Positions 18,238 through 25,998 of a DNA stretch of 64,000 nucleotides are shown here, piece by piece. A program made the position numbers and the translations under genes. The notes below the pieces were generated by a model. That model had not been told where the DNA came from. It saw only the letters and a list, made by a program, of their open reading frames with translations, and made no database searches. This stretch comes from Lysobacterales bacterium (GTDB taxonomy: Bacteria > Pseudomonadota > Gammaproteobacteria > Xanthomonadales > Xanthomonadaceae), in the NCBI GenBank assembly GCA_014946745.1, contig JADCRD010000002.1, forward strand, positions 372,001 through 436,000, given 5' to 3'. The first letter of the stretch is position 1; the number at the start of each line of letters is the position of its first letter.

Positions 18238-20340
18238 ATGTTCCGAATTCTGGCCCTGCTCGTCGCAGGCAGCTTCGCGCTCAGCAGCGCGCACGCCGCC
18301 GAGAAGCGCACGCTGAATCATGAGGATCTTTGGCTGATGCCGCGGGTGTCGGCGCCCGTGCTGAGCCCGGACGGTCGCCACGTGGTGTTCACCCTGACCG
18401 AGCCGGCCTACAAGGCCGAGGAGCAGGTCAGCGACCTGTGGCTCGTGCCGGCCGACGGCAGCGCTGGGCCGCGGCGATTGACCGCCACGCGGGCAGCCGA
18501 AGCCGGCGTGGTCTGGAGCCGCGACAGCCGCCGCATCGCGTTCTCGACCAAGCGCGAGGCCGATGCGCAGAACCAGATCTACGTGCTCGACGTCGACCGT
18601 GCCGGCGAGGCCCAGCGCGTCACCGCGATCAGCACCGGCGCGCGCACGCCGCAGTTCTCACCCGATGGCCAGCGCATCCTGTTCGTCAGCAACCTGCACC
18701 CCGACGCCGCGACCGACGCCGACAGCAAACGCCTCGCCGAGGAGCAGAAAAACCGCAAGTACAACGCGCGGGTCTACACCGGCTTCCCGATCCGCAACTG
18801 GGACCGCTGGCTGGATGAGACCCGCCCGCGCGTGTTCGTGCAAACCTTGGGCGAGGCCGAGGCGCGGGATCTACTGGCTGGCACCGCCCTGCTGAAGAGT
18901 CCCGGCTACGACGGCCGCACCACGCCGGGCAGCTCGGAACTGGAGCCGCAGTGGGCGCCGGACGGCGAATCCATCGTCTTCGTCGCCTCCACCAACCGCG
19001 ACCGCTCGGCCTTCGATTTCACCCATGCGGATCTGTGGCAAGTGCCCGCCGCAGGCGGTGAGCCCAAGCGCCTCACCAATGCCGGCGTCGAAGGCGCGGG
19101 TGCGAGCTATGCGACGCCGCGCTTCAGCCCCGATGGCGGCGAACTGCTGGCCCTGGTCAATGCGCGCAGCGGTCGCATCTACACCAGCACCGAATTGGCC
19201 CGCATCGATTGGCCGGCCGGCACCGAGTCGCGCGTTCGCGTGCCGGGCGACCTCTCGGTGGAAAGCTACGCAGTCAGCGCCGACAGCCGAAGCCTCTACC
19301 TCTCGGCCGAACACGAGGGCTACGAGAAGCTCTGGCGCGTCGATACGCGCAGCGGAAAGATCGCGATGGCGTTTGCGCCAGAGCGCGGCGTCTACACCCT
19401 GGTCAATGCCGGCGGTCGCGGCGGCGAGGCGCGGATCATCGCCCTGCACGAGCACGCCGCCCAGCCACCGGAAGTGGTGCGCATCGAGCGCGACGGCCGC
19501 GCCGTGGCGCTGACGCAGTTCACCGCCGAGCGCGTGGCCGCACTCGACCTGCCGCCAGCCGAGCACTTCTGGAGCACAGCGCCGAACGGCAAGCAGATCC
19601 ACAACATGCTGATTCGCCCGCCGGGCTTCGATCCATCGAAGAAGTACCCGCTGTTCGTGGTGATCCACGGCGGCCCGCACACGATGTGGCGCGACATGTG
19701 GGTCTTGCGCTGGCACTACCACCTGCTGGCCGCGCCCGGCTACGTGGTGCTGCTGACCAACTACACCGGCTCGACCGGCTTCGGCGAGGCCTTCGCCCAG
19801 GACATCCAGGGAGATCCTCTGAAGGGACCGTCCGATGAGATCAACGATGCCGCCGACGAGGCCATCGAGCGCTACGCCTTCATCGACGGCGCGCGCCAGT
19901 GCGCCGGTGGCGCCAGCTACGGCGGCCATCTGGCCAACTGGCTGCAGGCCAGCACCACGCGCTACCGCTGCCTGGTCAGCCATGCCGGCTTGGTCAGCCT
20001 GAAGTCGCAGTGGGGCACCTCGGACGTCGCCTACGGCCGCGAAGTCGCGCAGGGCGGCCCGCACTGGGAAGACATCCCGCTGTGGACCGAGCAGAGCCCC
20101 ATCACCTACGCCGAGAACTTCAAGACGCCGGTGCTGGTGACCTTCGGCGAGAACGACTACCGCGTGCCGATCAACAACGGCCTCGAATACTGGGCGGTGC
20201 TGCAGCGCCAGCGGGTCGAGAGCCGGCTGGTGATCTTCCCCGACGAGAACCACTGGATCCTGAAGGGCGAGAACAGCCGCTACTTCTACCAGGAGGTGCA
20301 TGACTGGCTGGCGCGCTGGCTGCAGCCAGCGGGCGACTGA
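18238..20340 (+). CDS. Secreted S9-family (prolyl oligopeptidase/dipeptidyl-peptidase-like) peptidase
   Basis: 700 residues from the ATG at 18238, with AAGGAG 7 nt upstream. A Sec signal (ILALLVAGSFALSSAHA) is followed by a WD40-like beta-propeller (about 30-440; repeated blades ending in SPDGRHVVF, SPDGQRILF, APDGESIVF). A C-terminal alpha/beta-hydrolase domain (about 455-700) carries the triad: Ser560 in CAGGASYGGH, Asp640 in TFGENDYRVP, His672 in DENHWIL. It is likely a periplasmic exopeptidase or oligopeptidase degrading short peptides, closest to the S9C/DPP-like branch. It stands alone, with a terminator 25 bp past the stop. Confidence 0.93.
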   Translation: MFRILALLVAGSFALSSAHAAEKRTLNHEDLWLMPRVSAPVLSPDGRHVVFTLTEPAYKAEEQVSDLWLVPADGSAGPRRLTATRAAEAGVVWSRDSRRIAFSTKREADAQNQIYVLDVDRAGEAQRVTAISTGARTPQFSPDGQRILFVSNLHPDAATDADSKRLAEEQKNRKYNARVYTGFPIRNWDRWLDETRPRVFVQTLGEAEARDLLAGTALLKSPGYDGRTTPGSSELEPQWAPDGESIVFVASTNRDRSAFDFTHADLWQVPAAGGEPKRLTNAGVEGAGASYATPRFSPDGGELLALVNARSGRIYTSTELARIDWPAGTESRVRVPGDLSVESYAVSADSRSLYLSAEHEGYEKLWRVDTRSGKIAMAFAPERGVYTLVNAGGRGGEARIIALHEHAAQPPEVVRIERDGRAVALTQFTAERVAALDLPPAEHFWSTAPNGKQIHNMLIRPPGFDPSKKYPLFVVIHGGPHTMWRDMWVLRWHYHLLAAPGYVVLLTNYTGSTGFGEAFAQDIQGDPLKGPSDEINDAADEAIERYAFIDGARQCAGGASYGGHLANWLQASTTRYRCLVSHAGLVSLKSQWGTSDVAYGREVAQGGPHWEDIPLWTEQSPITYAENFKTPVLVTFGENDYRVPINNGLEYWAVLQRQRVESRLVIFPDENHWILKGENSRYFYQEVHDWLARWLQPAGD

Positions 20341-20364
20341 GTCGGGCCCGGCAGGGCTCGCAGC

Positions 20365-20397
20365 GCGAACGGGGCCCTCGGGCCCCGTTCGCGTTTT
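20365..20397 (+). terminator. Intrinsic terminator of the S9 peptidase gene
   Basis: A 13-bp GC-rich stem (20365-20377 with 20380-20392) is followed directly by GTTTT, 25 bp beyond the stop codon. Confidence 0.85.
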
Positions 20398-20501
20398 CTG
20401 GCACCGGTGACGGCATGTCCATTGCACGCAGGCGCACAGCGCGTCGCGAACGCTGAAGTTCCGTCGCATCGACACCCCTCACGCGGGCCACGGCCTTACC
20501 C

Positions 20502-22736
20502 ATGAGCTCGGACGATCTATTGCGCCTGCTGGAGGAGCCTGCCGCCGATGCCGCGGCGCCGTCGCCCTGGCACCTGCTGGTGGTCGATGACGACCCCGAA
20601 GTGCACGAGGCGACCCGCCTTGCACTGCGCGGCACCCGCCTGCTCGGCCGACCGCTGCAGCTCGAGCACGCCCACTCGGCGCGCGAGGCGCGCGAGCGTC
20701 TGAGCCAGCCCGGCGACCTCGCAGTGATCCTGCTCGATGTGGTGATGGAGACCGAGCGCGCCGGGCTGGAGCTGGTCGATTTCATCCGCCGCACCTGCGG
20801 ACGGGTGCAGACCCGGATCATCCTGCGCACTGGGCAGCCCGGCTATGCCCCCGAACTCGGCATCGTCGATCGCTACGACATCAACGACTACCGCACCAAG
20901 TCGGAGCTCACCCGCACCCGGCTGATCACGGCGCTGTCGGCGGCGCTGCGCAGCTATGAGCAGATCCGCACGATCGCCGAGAACCGCCGCGGCCTGGAGC
21001 TGATCGTGCACGCCGCGCCGGGCCTGCTGCGGCCGCAGGCACTGGGCGCCTTTGCCGAAGGCGTGCTGGTGCAGCTCGCCGCCCTGCTGAAGGTGCCCAT
21101 CGAGGGGATCGTCTGCGCCCAACGCGGTTCGCCGTTCGACCACGGCGACACCCGCATGTATGTGGTCGGCGCCGCCGGCCGCCTTGGCGACCACGTCGGG
21201 CAGCCGCTGGATCAGCTGCCCGATGCCAATGCCGCCGCCGATCTGCACCAGGCCCTCGCGACCCGCTCGCACGTGTTCCATCCGCAGCGCAGCGTGCTCT
21301 TCCTCGACGGCGGCAGCTGCGACGCGGCCGTGTATGTCGCCTGCAGCGAACGGCCGCTGGCCGAGGTGGACCGCCAGCTGCTGGAAGTGTTCGGGGCCAA
21401 CATCACGGGCTGCTACGCCAATCTGAGACGCTTCGACGAGGTCAACCACCTCGCCTTCCACGATGCGCTGACGGGCCTGCTCAATCGCGCCGGTTTCCTG
21501 CGCGCACTCGACGCCGAGACGGCCGTCGCCGGTACGCGCTGGCTGGGCCTGTTGGACCTGCGCCAGTTCGGCGAGCTCAATGATGGGCTCGGGCACGAAG
21601 TGGGCGACCTGCTGCTGCAGGCCGTGGCGCAACGGCTGCAGCAGCGGCTCGGCGAACACTGTCTGTTGGCGCGAATCGGTGATGACGTCTTCGCAGTCGC
21701 CGGCCCGCGGCGCTGGGTCAACGTCGACAGTCTGCGCGGCCTGTTCACCGAGGCGTTCGTGTGCGCGGAACACGCGCTGCCGGCCGAGGCGGCCATCGGT
21801 CTGGCCGAGGCTGCGGCAGGCCCGTCGTCCACGGCGCTGGTCAGCCTGCGTCGAGCGAGCCTGGCCCTGAAGCGCGCCAAGTCAGGCAGCCAGGACGGAC
21901 ACGCCTTCTTCCACGCGGAGATGGAAGAGCGGGTGCGCGAGCGTCTGGCGCTGGCGCATCGTCTGCGCCGCGCTCTGGACGCCGGCGAGCTGACGGTGTG
22001 GTTCCAGCCTCAGCTCGACCTGCACACCCAGGCCCTGGTCGGACTCGAAGCGCTGGCGCGCTGGCCTGACGCCGAGGCCCCCGGCGGCTGGCGCTCGCCC
22101 GCCGAGTTCATCCCGCTGGCCGAGTCGAGCGGGCTGATCGCCCGGCTCGGCGAGTTCGTGCTCGATCGCGCCTGCGAGACCCTGGCCAGCCTGGATCGCG
22201 AGGGCTATGCACCGGGCCGGCTGGCGGTGAACGTGGCCATGCCGCAGCTTCGGCAGTCGCGCTTTGTGGGCCGGGTGCGCGGACTGCTGCAGCGACACGG
22301 CCTGGAGCCCGGGCGGCTTGAGATCGAGATCACCGAATCTGTCGCGCTGGAGGACCCGCGCACCGTGCGCGCCTCGCTGGAGGCCCTGCGCGCACTCGGA
22401 GCCACCGTGGCCATCGACGATTTCGGCACCGGCTATTCCTCGCTGGCGCAGCTGCGCGATATGCCGATCGATGTGATCAAGCTGGATCGCAGCTTCGTGC
22501 AGGCGCTGACGGCACCGCAGGGCACCGCCTTCGCCAGAACCATCGTCGGCATGGCGGCGCAACTGGGCTTGCAGACCGTGGCCGAAGGCGTGGAGACCGA
22601 GGCGCAGGCCGAGGTGCTGCGTGCGCTGGGCTGCCAGGTCGCGCAAGGCTATCTGTTGGCCCGGCCGATGCCCCCGCCAGCGCTGCGCGAGTGGCTGCGC
22701 GGCACGGCAAGGGGCCCCGCCGCAGGCCCCGCTTGA
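20502..22736 (+). CDS. Response regulator with DUF3369, degenerate GGDEF and intact EAL domain (c-di-GMP phosphodiesterase)
   Basis: 744 residues. Receiver domain about 23-165 with acidic patch DDDPE and phosphoacceptor Asp79 in VILLDVVMETE; DUF3369 about 175-305; GGDEF-like about 310-465; EAL about 480-735. The GGDEF signature reads RIGDDVFAV and the metal loop is also altered (DLRQFGELND), so cyclase activity is unlikely. The EAL domain keeps GLEALARW, EIEITES, DDFGTGYSS, IKLDRSF and AEGVETEAQ, so it should hydrolyse cyclic di-GMP. The DUF3369 combination is common in Xanthomonas (RpfG-like logic). Its 3' end overlaps the following histidine kinase gene, the probable partner. Confidence 0.92.
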   Translation: MSSDDLLRLLEEPAADAAAPSPWHLLVVDDDPEVHEATRLALRGTRLLGRPLQLEHAHSAREARERLSQPGDLAVILLDVVMETERAGLELVDFIRRTCGRVQTRIILRTGQPGYAPELGIVDRYDINDYRTKSELTRTRLITALSAALRSYEQIRTIAENRRGLELIVHAAPGLLRPQALGAFAEGVLVQLAALLKVPIEGIVCAQRGSPFDHGDTRMYVVGAAGRLGDHVGQPLDQLPDANAAADLHQALATRSHVFHPQRSVLFLDGGSCDAAVYVACSERPLAEVDRQLLEVFGANITGCYANLRRFDEVNHLAFHDALTGLLNRAGFLRALDAETAVAGTRWLGLLDLRQFGELNDGLGHEVGDLLLQAVAQRLQQRLGEHCLLARIGDDVFAVAGPRRWVNVDSLRGLFTEAFVCAEHALPAEAAIGLAEAAAGPSSTALVSLRRASLALKRAKSGSQDGHAFFHAEMEERVRERLALAHRLRRALDAGELTVWFQPQLDLHTQALVGLEALARWPDAEAPGGWRSPAEFIPLAESSGLIARLGEFVLDRACETLASLDREGYAPGRLAVNVAMPQLRQSRFVGRVRGLLQRHGLEPGRLEIEITESVALEDPRTVRASLEALRALGATVAIDDFGTGYSSLAQLRDMPIDVIKLDRSFVQALTAPQGTAFARTIVGMAAQLGLQTVAEGVETEAQAEVLRALGCQVAQGYLLARPMPPPALREWLRGTARGPAAGPA

Positions 22737-24445
22737 AGATCCCGCCGCGCAGGCTCGGCGCGGCCCGGCTGGCCAGCTTTGCCTTGCTCGCTGCCGGTCT
22801 GCTGCTGACCGCGCTGATCGATCGCAACGACCAACGCGCCCAGCTGGCCCTCTGGCGCGCCCAGTCTGTGGCCGAAGCCGAGCGGGTCGGCGCCGAGCTG
22901 CGCTATCGGGTGCTGCGCGAGCGCGCCTCGCTGGTGGCGGTCGCCACCCTCTACTCAGGGTCGACGCAAGTCACTCATGAGGAGCTGGTGGAAGCGGTCG
23001 AAGTGGTGCGCCGCAGCCGAGGCAGTGCGCGGCTGCCGCAGGTGGCGTGGCTGAGCGTCGAGGGCAGACGCTGGACGGTGCGCCAGAGCTCGGCGCATGA
23101 CCGCCTGCTGAGCGAGGGCGCGCGGCTGCACGGCCCCGAGGCGGTGCTGCGGACCCTTCAGCTTGCCCTCGCGGGCGCGCCCGCACTGCAGATCGGCGAG
23201 CTGTTCGAACGCGAGGGTCGCAGCTTTCTCGCGCTTGCGGTGACCGCCCCCAACGGTGGACAGCCCGGCGTGCTGCTGGAGCTGATCGCGTTCGACGAGC
23301 TGCTGGATCAGGTGGGTGCGGGGCTGCTGCAGGGAGGCATGCATCTGCGCATCCTGCACCCGCTCGCCGCCGGTGTGGATCACGCCCGCCAACCGGCGCT
23401 CGCCGGCACCCCGGAGGCACAGCACCGTCAGCGCATCGAGATGGGCGCCTATCCGTGGACGCTCGAATGGGCTTTCGATCGCGACTTCAACGGCAGCCCG
23501 CCCAGCGAACGTCGTCTGTGGCTCTGGCTGGCGGGCGTCATGGTTTCGGTCTCGCTGGCCTTTGCGTTCTTCAAGGCGCTGGACCAGAAGCGCCGAGTCG
23601 AAATCGAAGTGCGCAAGCAGCGCGCCGAGCTGGAGACGACCTACGCCGAGCTGCACGCCGCGGTGCAGAGCCTGGCCGCGCAGGAGCGGATGGCTGCGCT
23701 CGGTCAGCTGGTGGCCGGCGTCGCCCACGAGCTGGGCACGCCGATAGGTAACGCCCTGCTGGCTGCGACCACGGTGGAGTCGCGCAGCCGGGAAACCCTC
23801 GACGAACTCAGACAGGGCAGCCTGCGCATGTCAGCCCTGGTGGAACAGCTGGAGGCCAGCAGCGAAGGCGCCCGCCTGGTCGAGCAGAATCTCGAACGTG
23901 CCAGCCGCCTGCTCAACAGCTTCAAGCAGGTCGCCGTGGACCGCGCCAGCGAGCGCCGACGCGAGTTCGACCTCCGGGCCACGATCGAGGAGATCGCCAC
24001 CAGCCTTGGGCCGCAGCTGCGCGGCACTCCCCACCGGCTACGCATCGAGGTGCCGGAGGGCCTGCGGCTGCAGAGCTATCCCGGCGCGCTGGGTCAGATC
24101 CTGAGTAATCTGGTGCTGAACGCGCTGCGCCACGGTCTTGCCGAAGACAGCCCCGGCGAGATCGGCATCCGCGCCGCCGCGCTCGACGGCGAACAGATCC
24201 GCATCGTCTGCGAGGACAGCGGTCGCGGCATCCCGGAGGCGATTCGTGGGCGGATCTTCGAACCCTTCTTCACCACCCGCCTCGGCAGCGGCGGCAGCGG
24301 CCTCGGCCTGCACATCTCACAGAACCTCGCCCGCGACGTGCTGGGCGGCGGGCTGCGCTGCGTGCCCTGCAGCAGCGGCGCACGCTTCGAGCTGGACCTG
24401 CCGCGGCGGGCGCCCGAGCCGGCCGGGCTCGATCCAACCGGTTGA
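22733..24445 (+). CDS. Membrane sensor histidine kinase
   Basis: 570 residues from a TTG at 22733 that overlaps the preceding stop (TTGA); a GTG at 22691 in the same frame is an alternative. One N-terminal membrane helix (SFALLAAGLLLTALI), a periplasmic CHASE-like sensor region of about 230 residues (ASLVAVATLYSG...), a second helix (LWLAGVMVSVSLAFAFF), then a coiled coil and the kinase core. H-box VAGVAHELGTPIGN, N-box SNLVLNALRHG, G1 EDSGRGIPE, F-box FEPFFTTR and G2 GSGLGLHIS are all intact. The overlap with the receiver/EAL gene suggests it phosphorylates that receiver. No stimulus can be inferred. Confidence 0.93.
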   Translation: MKIPPRRLGAARLASFALLAAGLLLTALIDRNDQRAQLALWRAQSVAEAERVGAELRYRVLRERASLVAVATLYSGSTQVTHEELVEAVEVVRRSRGSARLPQVAWLSVEGRRWTVRQSSAHDRLLSEGARLHGPEAVLRTLQLALAGAPALQIGELFEREGRSFLALAVTAPNGGQPGVLLELIAFDELLDQVGAGLLQGGMHLRILHPLAAGVDHARQPALAGTPEAQHRQRIEMGAYPWTLEWAFDRDFNGSPPSERRLWLWLAGVMVSVSLAFAFFKALDQKRRVEIEVRKQRAELETTYAELHAAVQSLAAQERMAALGQLVAGVAHELGTPIGNALLAATTVESRSRETLDELRQGSLRMSALVEQLEASSEGARLVEQNLERASRLLNSFKQVAVDRASERRREFDLRATIEEIATSLGPQLRGTPHRLRIEVPEGLRLQSYPGALGQILSNLVLNALRHGLAEDSPGEIGIRAAALDGEQIRIVCEDSGRGIPEAIRGRIFEPFFTTRLGSGGSGLGLHISQNLARDVLGGGLRCVPCSSGARFELDLPRRAPEPAGLDPTG

Positions 24446-24467
24446 ACTCCAGTCAGCCCCGGCGAGC

Positions 24468-24622
24468 ATGATGCTGAAAAACAGCCTGCTCGCCCGGCCA
24501 GGGATGGCCGGGACGACGAGGCAAGCGCGCAAGCGATGGATGTGTCGTGAGGCGGTACGGACCTGCGCCGGACCGCCGACTTGAAGAACTCCCCGGAAGG
24601 GAGTTTTTCAACAAGCTGCTAG
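24468..24622. mobile_element. MITE-like element family A, copy 1
   Basis: About 150 bp ending 11 bp before the sigma-factor start. Its ends are imperfect inverted repeats (GCTGAAAAAC near 24473; GTTTTTCAAC near 24603). It aligns almost base for base, inverted, with 58713-58871; the shared core includes GATGGATGTGTCGTGAGGCG and ACTCCCCGGAAGGGAG. No ORF is encoded. It must carry or interrupt the sigma gene's leader. Confidence 0.7.
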
Positions 24623-24633
24623 AGTCCGCGGCC

Positions 24634-25197
24634 ATGCCGCAGGCCGATTCCGACATCACCGTTCTGCTCGACGCCGCCCGCGCGGGCAACGGCGAGGCTT
24701 GGCATCGGCTGGTCGAGCTGGTCTATCCCGAGTTGAAGCGCCTCGCCCGCAGCTCGCTCAGCGGCCACCGTCAGCACACCCTCAACACCACCGCGCTGGT
24801 GCACGAATGCTATCTGCGGCTGGCGCGTGCCGAGGGCACGCCGCGCGACCGCGGGCATCTGCTGAGCCTGGCCGTGCGGATCATGCGCCAGGTGCTGATC
24901 GACCACGCCCGCGAGCGTCTGGCGCAGAAGCGCGGCGGCGGCGCGATCGCGGTAACCCTCGATGAGGACGCCGCCGCCGAGCTGCAGCAGTTCGAGCTGC
25001 TGGTCGAGATCGATTCGGCCCTGCAGCGGCTGGCCGCGCTGGAGCCGCGTCAGGCGGCGGTGTTCGAGCACCGCTACTTCGGTGGCCTCAACGATGACGA
25101 TGTCGCGCTGGCGCTGGGCATCTCGCCGCGCACTGCGCATCGCGACTGGGATGCAGCGCGGGCCTGGCTGGCCGCGGCCCTGAACGCTGCCGACTGA
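24634..25197 (+). CDS. ECF-type RNA polymerase sigma factor (TIGR02999/ECF43-like)
   Basis: 187 residues from the ATG at 24634. Region 2 includes ELKRLARSSLSGHRQHTLNT followed by TALVHECYLRLARA and MRQVLIDHARERLAQKRGG, which are signatures of TIGR02999. Region 4 is LAALEPRQAAVFEHRYFGGL then DDVALALGISPRTAHRDW. In this group (Vibrio EcfP/PknT is the studied example) activity is set by a Ser/Thr kinase that phosphorylates a threonine rather than by an anti-sigma; Thr52/Thr53 before ALVHE are candidates by inference. No kinase is adjacent; a TPR kinase of the usual partner type lies 24 kb away. The gene is bracketed by inverted copies of a repeat element. Confidence 0.9.
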   Translation: MPQADSDITVLLDAARAGNGEAWHRLVELVYPELKRLARSSLSGHRQHTLNTTALVHECYLRLARAEGTPRDRGHLLSLAVRIMRQVLIDHARERLAQKRGGGAIAVTLDEDAAAELQQFELLVEIDSALQRLAALEPRQAAVFEHRYFGGLNDDDVALALGISPRTAHRDWDAARAWLAAALNAAD

Positions 25198-25266
25198 GCC
25201 CGCGCCAGTGCGGACCGCACGGCGTCCGCGTGCGCGCCAAGGCGCGCCTGGCGGCGTGCCGAGGAT

Positions 25267-25355
25267 CTCCGTTTCCGGGAGCTTTTCGCGTCGGCGATGG
25301 GGCTCAGGTCCGTACCGCCGCACAAGACATCCAGCGCGCATGCGCTTGCGCTGTC
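25267..25355. repeat. MITE-like element family A, diverged partial copy
   Basis: The stretch from CTCCGTTTCCGGGAGC through CAGGTCCGTACCGCC and GACATCCA to GCGCTTGCG aligns with the 58731-58825 copy in the same orientation, with perhaps a quarter of the bases changed. It lies 70 bp past the sigma gene, inverted relative to copy 1 on the other side. Confidence 0.55.
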
Positions 25356-25998
25356 GGCGCGGCCCTCTCCGCCCGGGGCCAGGAGCCAGGCTGCTTCAAA
25401 GCCCGCTGAGCCCCCCCTTGGCTCGCCCTCTGTTGCACTGCACGGTGACAGTTTCACGGGAGGGTGATATCACGCTGCTGCAGAAACCTGATAGCGCTGT
25501 CAATTGGCGCTGTTTTTTTATTTCAACCGATGGTAGCGCTCTCATGCCGTGATGGCGGGCGAGGCTTCAGGGCGATCACCGGTCGTCGCTGGTGAGCTGC
25601 GCGGCCGAGCGCTCATGGGTGCCTGGCGCGAGCCAAGCGAGCAGAGCCTCTGCCCCGGGGGAGACGGGAGCGGGAACGCTCTGGGTGTCACCGAAGTGGA
25701 ACGCGTGCGAACTCACCGATGAGGGCCTGGCCTGCTCAAGCGGCCGGGGGCTGAGAAGGATTTCGTCGCGTGGGGATCGGGCTGCCTGCAGGTGGCCTAC
25801 GCGTTCGACGAGGTCGGGTCGCCGCCGGCGAGCCGAGGGGGAGCCCCGGTGCGATACCGGGGCAAAGCTGCGTTCTCTAGCCCAACAGGGAGTGACAAGA
25901 ATGATCATTTGCAGTCGGCGACACCTGACAGCAGCCACTCATGGCGCATGGACCCATGCCAGACCGTGCCTGCCGGATCGGTCGATGGGGGTCTGCCA
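25356..25998. other. Long leader region of the TonB receptor gene
   Basis: No gene is supported between the sigma-factor region and the receptor start. Two xyl-box-like operators lie at 25489-25545, with a T-rich stretch between them (25512-25522) that could hold promoter elements. Downstream of that, 25546-25998 is open in the receptor frame from 25792, but its translation shows no signal peptide and no receptor similarity, so I read it as an untranslated leader of up to about 450 nt. Confidence 0.5.
25489..25545. promoter_or_regulatory. Two xyl-box-like LacI operators upstream of the TonB receptor
   Basis: TGATAGCGCTGTCA (25489-25502) and TGGTAGCGCTCTCA (25531-25544), starts 42 bp apart, about four helical turns. 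The second, with one flanking base each side, is identical to the box at 44794-44809 in front of the xylanase gene (ATGGTAGCGCTCTCAT). Both resemble the Xanthomonas xyl-box TGGTAGCGCTAACA (11 and 12 of 14 matches). They should bring the receptor cluster under the LacI-family regulator at 36956. Confidence 0.7.

Noticed and set aside
25792-25998. N-terminal extension of the TonB receptor
   Set aside because: The signal peptide starts at 25999; a 69-residue extension in front of it would block export, and it has no family similarity.
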